The translations under genes and the position numbers were made by a program. Below, one piece after another: positions 1-3,730 of a DNA stretch of 5,523 bases. The DNA comes from Gammaproteobacteria bacterium (GTDB taxonomy: Bacteria; Pseudomonadota; Gammaproteobacteria; Steroidobacterales; Rariloculaceae): positions 1 through 5,523 of the forward strand of contig SMWC01000138.1 of NCBI GenBank assembly GCA_004357505.1, in the 5' to 3' direction. Below the pieces are notes generated by a model. It made no database searches. It was given only the letters and a program-made list of their open reading frames with translations, and was not told the DNA's origin. Within the stretch, counting starts at the first letter, position 1. Each line of letters starts with the position of its first letter.

Positions 1-375
1 GACTGTGACGTGCTGCAGGCAGACGGCGGCACCCGAACCGCCGCGATAACCGGCGGCTATGTCGCTCTCGCGCTGGCGGTACAGCAACTGATTGAGCGCG
101 GAGAACTGAGCCAGAGTCCGATTCACGGCCAGGTCGCAGCTGTCTCGGTCGGCCTCTACGAAGGCACAGCCGTCCTCGACCTCGACTATGCGGAAGATTC
201 TGTGGCCGAGACTGACATGAACATCGTCATGAATGAGGCCGGCGGTCTGATCGAGATCCAGGGAACGGCCGAGGGTCATGCGTTCTTGCGCAGCGAGCTT
301 GACCAATTGCTGGACCTGGCGCGTAGCGGCATCGAAGAGTTACTACAAGCCCAGCGAGCGGTGCTTGAGCGGTGA
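1..375 (+). CDS. rph: Ribonuclease PH, C-terminal part (5' end outside window)
   Basis: RNase PH is a phosphate-dependent 3'-5' exoribonuclease that trims tRNA 3' ends and works as a ring-shaped hexamer in the cytoplasm. The reading frame is open from base 1 and starts inside the conserved stretch DCDVLQADGGTRTA, so about the last 124 residues of a roughly 240-residue protein are present and the true start is off the left edge. The motif YAEDSVAETDMN carries the two aspartates (codons at 196-198 and 214-216) that match the family's metal/catalytic Asp pair. The following IQGTAEG and the helical tail ending ...AVLER match the family C-terminus. The part seen looks intact. The stop overlaps the rdgB start, so the two are probably co-transcribed and translationally coupled. 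The assignment is firm. Confidence 0.96.
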   Translation, partial: DCDVLQADGGTRTAAITGGYVALALAVQQLIERGELSQSPIHGQVAAVSVGLYEGTAVLDLDYAEDSVAETDMNIVMNEAGGLIEIQGTAEGHAFLRSELDQLLDLARSGIEELLQAQRAVLER

Positions 376-1004
376 CCCCGGTCCTCGGCCGATGGGTGCT
401 GGCCAGCGGCAATAGCGGGAAGCTACGCGAGTTCCGGGCGCTTCTCACTGAATCCGGAATCGAGATCGTCGCCCAAGGCGAACTCGGAGTTCGCTCTGTG
501 GAGGAGACGGGCTCGACGTTTGTCGAGAACGCCTTGCTGAAGGCCCGGCACGCCGCGCTCGAGACCGGGCTTCCCGCGATCGCGGACGACTCTGGACTGG
601 CCGTCGATGCACTGGCGGGCGCCCCGGGCATACACTCGGCACGCTATGCCGGGCCGACGGCCGATGCTCGAGCCAATGTGGTCAAGCTGCTCGCCGCCCT
701 GGCCGACACGCCTGACGATCGCCGCGGCGCGCACTTTTATTGCGTGATCGTGGCGATGCTGAATGCGAACGACCCCGCACCATTGATCAGCTATGCAGAC
801 TGGCCGGGAGTCATCACTCAGACGCCCGCGGGCGATGGCGGGTTTGGCTATGATCCGATCTTCTATGATCCCAAGTTCGCTGCGACCGCCGCGCAACTCT
901 CAGCCGAGGTCAAGAACCGTGTCAGCCATCGTGGCCGCGCATTGGCGAAGCTGAGCGTGGCGCTCAAAGAACAGCTTACCCAGGCGTCGTCCCCAGGCAG
1001 TTAA
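372..1004 (+). CDS. rdgB: XTP/dITP pyrophosphatase (RdgB/HAM1 family)
   Basis: This cytoplasmic enzyme hydrolyses non-canonical purine triphosphates (dITP, XTP, ITP) to monophosphate and pyrophosphate, keeping deaminated purines out of DNA and RNA. The 210-residue product is slightly longer than E. coli RdgB (197). The N-terminal nucleotide-binding motif is at residues 12-17 (SGNSGK). FVENALLKARHAA is at 50-62, and LPAIADDSGL at 67-76 includes Asp73, equivalent to the catalytic Asp69 of E. coli. APGIHSARYAG is at 84-94, WPGVIT at 144-149, GGFGYDPIF at 156-164 and SHRG at 185-188. All key motifs are present. The GTG start at 372 overlaps the rph stop (GTGA) and leaves a normal-length N-terminus; no better ATG lies nearby. 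In many gammaproteobacteria hemW follows rdgB, but here a non-coding gap follows. Confidence 0.97.
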   Translation: MTPVLGRWVLASGNSGKLREFRALLTESGIEIVAQGELGVRSVEETGSTFVENALLKARHAALETGLPAIADDSGLAVDALAGAPGIHSARYAGPTADARANVVKLLAALADTPDDRRGAHFYCVIVAMLNANDPAPLISYADWPGVITQTPAGDGGFGYDPIFYDPKFAATAAQLSAEVKNRVSHRGRALAKLSVALKEQLTQASSPGS

Positions 1005-1021
1005 ACGGTAGTTTTATGCAC

Positions 1022-1055
1022 AACGGGCGGGCCGCGTCTCGAAAACCGGCCCGTT
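1022..1055 (+). terminator. GC-rich hairpin after rdgB, possible terminator
   Basis: Starting 17 bases after the rdgB stop codon, two overlapping stems are possible. AACGGGC (1022-1028) can pair with GCCCGTT (1049-1055), or CGGGCCG (1028-1034) can pair with CGGCCCG (1047-1053) around a 12-base loop. The position suits the end of the rph-rdgB transcript. There is no run of T after the stem, so a classic intrinsic terminator is not shown; it could instead be a 3'-end protecting structure. Confidence 0.35.
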
Positions 1056-1060
1056 ACGCG

Positions 1061-1160
1061 TGATTGTTAGAACCGATAGTCACTATTCAGAGATAATTCA
1101 CTGATTAATAATGAGTTCCAGCGCGTGATCATTTTTTGGTCAAACTAAGAAAAATCTCGA
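1061..1160. other. AT-rich block next to DnaA boxes, candidate unwinding region
   Basis: By hand count only 34 of these 100 bases are G or C, in sharp contrast to the GC-rich genes around it. It includes AATTCACTGATTAATAATGA (1095-1114), a T-run at 1132-1137 and an A-run at 1150-1154. No credible reading frame covers it. It is separated by about 30 GC-richer bases from a cluster of three DnaA boxes, which resembles a bacterial origin (unwinding element, spacer, DnaA boxes). The low GC and the position are seen; the unwinding role is inferred. It could equally be an AT-rich upstream promoter region. Confidence 0.4.
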
Positions 1161-1192
1161 TGCGCCGCGACTCAAGAGACCAATCGGGTGCT

Positions 1193-1227
1193 TTTTCCAC
1201 AGAGTTATCCACAGTTATTGTGGATAA
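1193..1227. promoter_or_regulatory. Cluster of three DnaA boxes (candidate oriC or DnaA-control site)
   Basis: Three 9-base sites lie within 35 bases. TTTTCCACA at 1193-1201 (+) fits the relaxed consensus TTWTNCACA. TTATCCACA at 1205-1213 (+) is a perfect high-affinity box. TGTGGATAA at 1219-1227 is a perfect box on the - strand. Spacing is 3 and 5 bases. DnaA-ATP binding to such clusters starts replication at oriC; similar clusters titrate DnaA, recharge it (DARS-like), or repress genes. The AT-rich block on the left supports an origin-like reading. None of the usual origin neighbours (dnaA, dnaN, mnmG, rpmH) is in the window, so function is open. The boxes are near certain as sequence matches; the role is inference. 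Confidence 0.7.
1205..1227. repeat. Perfect 9-base inverted repeat made of two DnaA boxes
   Basis: TTATCCACA (1205-1213) and its exact complement TGTGGATAA (1219-1227) flank a 5-base spacer GTTAT. This can be read as a head-to-head pair of binding sites or, in RNA, as a 9-bp hairpin. Because both arms are exact DnaA-box sequences, paired protein binding is the simpler explanation. There is no T-run after it, which argues against a terminator. Confidence 0.85.
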
Positions 1228-1302
1228 ACTCGTTTTCCGTGTCCGTTCCTGGCCTTAGGCTCGGGACCCGGAGCGGATTCTCGGTCTCAGGCCCGGATTG
1301 TC

Positions 1303-1331
1303 TTGTATTTCAGTGGTCCGAACAGTATGCT
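1303..1331 (+). promoter_or_regulatory. Weak sigma70-type promoter candidate for rpmE
   Basis: TTGTAT (1303-1308) and TATGCT (1326-1331) are separated by 17 bases and lie about 30 bases before the rpmE start. Matches to consensus are 3 of 6 and 4 of 6, so this is a weak prediction. The true promoter could lie further left, nearer the DnaA boxes, in which case DnaA might influence rpmE transcription. Confidence 0.25.
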
Positions 1332-1360
1332 CACGCGCCCACCGATCGGGCTCGACTGCC

Positions 1361-1573
1361 ATGAAACCGAACATTCACCCAGACTACGGCGACCTCAAGG
1401 TGACCTGCGGCTGTGGGAATGAGTTCACGACCCGTTCGACATTGACCGGCGATCTCCACGTGGAGGTCTGCTCCAATTGTCACCCGTTCTATACCGGCAA
1501 ACAAAAGATCATCGATACCGGCGGACGCGTGGACAAATTCCGCAAACGTTACGGGCGCGGTCCGAGCGCATAG
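1361..1573 (+). CDS. rpmE: 50S ribosomal protein L31, zinc-binding (C+) type
   Basis: L31 is a small protein of the large ribosomal subunit that helps bridge the two subunits. The 70-residue product equals the E. coli length. It begins MKPNIHPDY, the usual L31 start, and carries Cys16, Cys18, Cys37 and Cys40, the four zinc ligands of the C+ form, within CGCGNEF and CSNCHPFYTGKQ. TGGRVDKFRKRYG follows near the C-terminus. The frame is open further upstream (to 1298), but the added residues are unlike L31, so the ATG at 1361 is chosen. No strong Shine-Dalgarno is seen just upstream (only a GGG-containing stretch around 1348-1350), so initiation may be weak or regulated. The gene stands alone: 356 bases from rdgB and 192 from gltA. 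The priA gene often found beside rpmE is not here. The identity is firm. Confidence 0.97.
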   Translation: MKPNIHPDYGDLKVTCGCGNEFTTRSTLTGDLHVEVCSNCHPFYTGKQKIIDTGGRVDKFRKRYGRGPSA

Positions 1574-1591
1574 GCCAAGCCGCCACGGTCG

Positions 1592-1609
1592 AACGCTGTC
1601 CGGAGCGTT
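1592..1609 (+). terminator. Small hairpin after rpmE, possible terminator
   Basis: AACGCT (1592-1597) and AGCGTT (1604-1609) form a perfect 6-bp stem with a 6-base loop, beginning 18 bases after the rpmE stop. No T-run follows, so efficient intrinsic termination is unproven. It lies upstream of the gltA promoter, a sensible place to end rpmE transcription. Confidence 0.3.
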
Positions 1610-1635
1610 ATCGGCCCCCTCAGGACAAGTCTCAC

Positions 1636-1644
1636 TGCTATAAT
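1636..1644 (+). promoter_or_regulatory. Extended -10 promoter for gltA
   Basis: TGCTATAAT contains a perfect -10 hexamer TATAAT (1639-1644) preceded by the TGn extension. No recognisable -35 lies 16-18 bases upstream (the bases there are C-rich), which is typical of extended -10 promoters. Transcription would start near 1651, giving a leader of about 115 bases before the gltA start. The motif is clear; activity is inferred. Confidence 0.65.
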
Positions 1645-1746
1645 CGGCATCTTTGTGCCTCGATGGGTCCGTGACGTGACCCAACGCAACGCGGCAGAAC
1701 AGCCCGCGGCCGTCCCCCACCACCGCGGACGGTAACAATAATCTAC

Positions 1747-1752
1747 GAGGAG
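1747..1752 (+). promoter_or_regulatory. Ribosome binding site of gltA with long spacing
   Basis: GAGGAG is the only strong Shine-Dalgarno match in the leader. It lies 13 bases from the ATG at 1766, longer than the usual 5-9. No alternative start codon in frame gives better spacing, and the protein N-terminus aligns in length with the family, so the ATG at 1766 is kept. Confidence 0.6.
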
Positions 1753-1765
1753 CCACGGGCAGCGT

Positions 1766-3064
1766 ATGACCGATAAGCACTTCACTCTGACCGACCCGGA
1801 ATCTGGAACCGAAACGAAGCTGAATCGCTACGATCCCACGCTTGGGCCGAGCGTCTTGGATATCACTTCTCTGTACAGCGATCAGGGGGTATTTACCTAC
1901 GATCCCGGCTTTGGTGCAACCGCAAGCTGCACCAGTCAAGTGACCTATGTCGATGGCGAAGCAGGAGTCCTGCTATATCGCGGCTACCCGATCGAACAAT
2001 TAGCCGAGCATTCGAATTATCTCGAGGTGTGCTACCTGTTGCTGCATGGGGAACTGCCGAGCCGAGAGGAACTCGCCGAATTCGATAAATCCATCCGCAC
2101 GCATACCATGATCAACGAATCGTTGTTGCGATTCTTCAACGGCTTCCATAACGATGCGCATCCGATGGCGATGGTGTCCGGAGTCGTCGCATCGCTGTCG
2201 GCCTTCTACCATGACACAACCGATATCTACAATCCTGAGCATCGGGATATCTTCGCGCATCGAATCATCGCCAAGCTTCCGACGATTGCGGCCGCTGCAT
2301 ACAAGCACACGCTGGGCCAACCGTTCATCTACCCAAAGAACGATTTAAGCTACTGCAGCAACTTGCTCAGGATGTTCTTTGCCGTACCAGCTGACGAGTA
2401 CGAGATCGACCCGGTCGCGGCGGAGGCTTTAGACCTACTGTTCATCCTGCATGCAGACCATGAACAAAACTGCAGCACGTCTACGGTCCGACTCGCCGGA
2501 AGTTCCGGAACGAGCCCGTACTCGGCTATCGCCGCCGGCATTTCGGCACTCTGGGGCCCAGCGCATGGCGGTGCCAACGAAGCCGTCATCAATATGCTTG
2601 AGGAGATCGGCACAGCCGATCGCATCGATGAATATGTCGCGCGGGCGAAAGACAAGAACGACCCGTTCCGTTTAATGGGCTTCGGCCACCGTGTTTACAA
2701 GAGCTATGATCCACGTGCTGCGATCATTCGCAACATGTGCCATCGCGTATTGGCGGGCCTAGGCCAACAGGACTCGCCACTACTTGAGCAGGCGCTGAAG
2801 CTCGAGGAGATCGCGCTCAAGGATGAGTATTTCATCGAGAAGAACCTCTATCCCAATGTCGATTTCTACTCCGGCATCATTTACCAGGCGTTGGGTATTC
2901 CTAAATCGATGTTCACGGTGATGTTCGCCATCGCCCGCTGCGTGGGTTGGGTAACGCATTGGTGCGAGATGGTTGCCGATCCGAATTCGCGTATCGGCCG
3001 CCCGCGCCAACTTTATAATGGCCCTGCGAAAAGAGACTATCTCCCGGTCAGTGAGCGCAATTGA
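1766..3064 (+). CDS. gltA: Citrate synthase, type II (GltA-like)
   Basis: Citrate synthase condenses acetyl-CoA with oxaloacetate, the first step of the TCA cycle, in the cytoplasm. The 432-residue product is close to E. coli GltA (427) and of the long type with an N-terminal beta domain. Visible motifs are YRGYPIEQLA (71-80), ILHADHEQNCSTSTVR (227-242), WGPAHGGANEA (263-273) with catalytic His267, GFGHRVYK (305-312) with catalytic His308, YPNVDFYSG (362-370) with catalytic Asp366, and the substrate-binding GRPRQLY region (411-417). These correspond to His264, His305 and Asp362 of E. coli. No catalytic residue is missing. Long type II enzymes are commonly hexameric and NADH-inhibited, but that cannot be read directly here. 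The gene has its own promoter and a leader of about 115 bases. Its stop is one base from the stop of the convergent gene. Methylcitrate synthase is less likely given the length and N-terminal domain. Confidence 0.97.
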   Translation: MTDKHFTLTDPESGTETKLNRYDPTLGPSVLDITSLYSDQGVFTYDPGFGATASCTSQVTYVDGEAGVLLYRGYPIEQLAEHSNYLEVCYLLLHGELPSREELAEFDKSIRTHTMINESLLRFFNGFHNDAHPMAMVSGVVASLSAFYHDTTDIYNPEHRDIFAHRIIAKLPTIAAAAYKHTLGQPFIYPKNDLSYCSNLLRMFFAVPADEYEIDPVAAEALDLLFILHADHEQNCSTSTVRLAGSSGTSPYSAIAAGISALWGPAHGGANEAVINMLEEIGTADRIDEYVARAKDKNDPFRLMGFGHRVYKSYDPRAAIIRNMCHRVLAGLGQQDSPLLEQALKLEEIALKDEYFIEKNLYPNVDFYSGIIYQALGIPKSMFTVMFAIARCVGWVTHWCEMVADPNSRIGRPRQLYNGPAKRDYLPVSERN

Positions 3065-3065
3065 C

Positions 3066-3683
3066 CTAAGACATCTCTCCGCCGAGCAATGCCAGGACAC
3101 GGCGCCGGCCGGCACGTTGCATTGGTCGCCGGTCCACCGGACTCAGCGGCGCCTGACGCACGCCCTTCTCCGGGAAGATAGTAATGTAGACGCGCTCACC
3201 TTCCCTGGAGAAGGTGAACCCCGGGACAATGGTCATGTCCTGACCGTTGAATCGGTAGCGGCGCTGACAGTCACGGCTACTAACGCCTTGCGCCTCCAGT
3301 GCCGCTAGAACCGCCTCTGGCGACTCGGTGAAGACATGCAGTTCCAAAGCAGCGTTGTCGGTTACTGTGCCCGTTAACACGGGCCCGACGAGACGCGGTT
3401 GAAAGTCAGCTAAAAACTCCATGATGTCTGCTGCCAGCCTGCGCATGGCGGCGAGTCGGCACTCGTGGCTGTCCGGCGCGAAGATCCGCTGCCTCTCTAT
3501 CACGCTAGATTCAACCTCTGCGTTACTTGGCAGCGCGCCGGCCTGACGGACGCGGAAGCGCTGTGCGGCTTTGCGCTTAGCCTGACCATAATCGTGTATT
3601 CCATGGTCGACGATCAGGCGCGCGGCCTCTTGTGCTAGTTGCTCGCGCAATACCTCGCTGCCCGATCCACGCTTACTTCCCAT
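3066..3683 (-). CDS. Conserved-looking protein with degenerate nucleotidyltransferase-like motif
   Basis: Function unknown. The 205-residue product has no signal peptide or membrane segment, so it is probably cytoplasmic. The N-terminal half is helical and charged, with EAARLIVDHGIHDYGQAKRK (19-38) and LPSNAEVE (51-58). The middle, FQPRLVGPVLTG (94-105) followed by ALELHVF (112-118), resembles from memory a family of short proteins with a nucleotidyltransferase-like segment, sometimes misnamed UDP-N-acetylmuramate-alanine ligase in databases. Those have a G-S...SDxD-type motif; here the Ser after Gly100 is Pro and the acidic pair is replaced by Ala/Glu, so catalysis is doubtful. The C-terminus has SPVDRRPMQRA (181-191). 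It is not a Mur ligase: there is no GKT-type ATP loop and it is too short. The start at 3683 has GGAG 12 bases upstream (complement of 3696-3699). It lies 47 bases downstream of mrcA on the same strand, probably one operon. Confidence 0.75.
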   Translation of the reverse strand: MGSKRGSGSEVLREQLAQEAARLIVDHGIHDYGQAKRKAAQRFRVRQAGALPSNAEVESSVIERQRIFAPDSHECRLAAMRRLAADIMEFLADFQPRLVGPVLTGTVTDNAALELHVFTESPEAVLAALEAQGVSSRDCQRRYRFNGQDMTIVPGFTFSREGERVYITIFPEKGVRQAPLSPVDRRPMQRAGRRRVLALLGGEMS

Positions 3684-3730
3684 ATCCGATCCGCACTCCG
3701 TCTCAACCCGTGCCGTCGTCCCGGCGCCGG

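Noticed and set aside
1127..1138. IHF-like site in the AT-rich block
   Set aside because: It has two mismatches to the core consensus, and AT-rich DNA gives such matches by chance.
1231..1241. A possible fourth DnaA box (TTTTCCGTG)
   Set aside because: It differs from the consensus at three positions, including the invariant CACA end.
1298..1360. N-terminal extension of rpmE to a start at 1298
   Set aside because: The extra 21 residues do not resemble L31, and the ATG at 1361 gives the exact family length and usual MK..IHP start.
1331..1939. 202-codon open frame on the - strand across rpmE and the gltA start
   Set aside because: It runs opposite two well-recognised genes, its protein resembles no family I know, and it covers the gltA promoter. 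Open antisense frames are common in GC-rich DNA.
3066..3683. Annotation as UDP-N-acetylmuramate-alanine ligase
   Set aside because: That name circulates for similar short proteins, but the product lacks the ATP-binding loop and is less than half the length of MurC.
3721..3730. CCGGCGCCGG palindrome between mrcA and the downstream gene
   Set aside because: A 10-base self-complementary GC string with no loop or T-run is expected now and then at this base composition, and it overlaps the gap of a probable operon.
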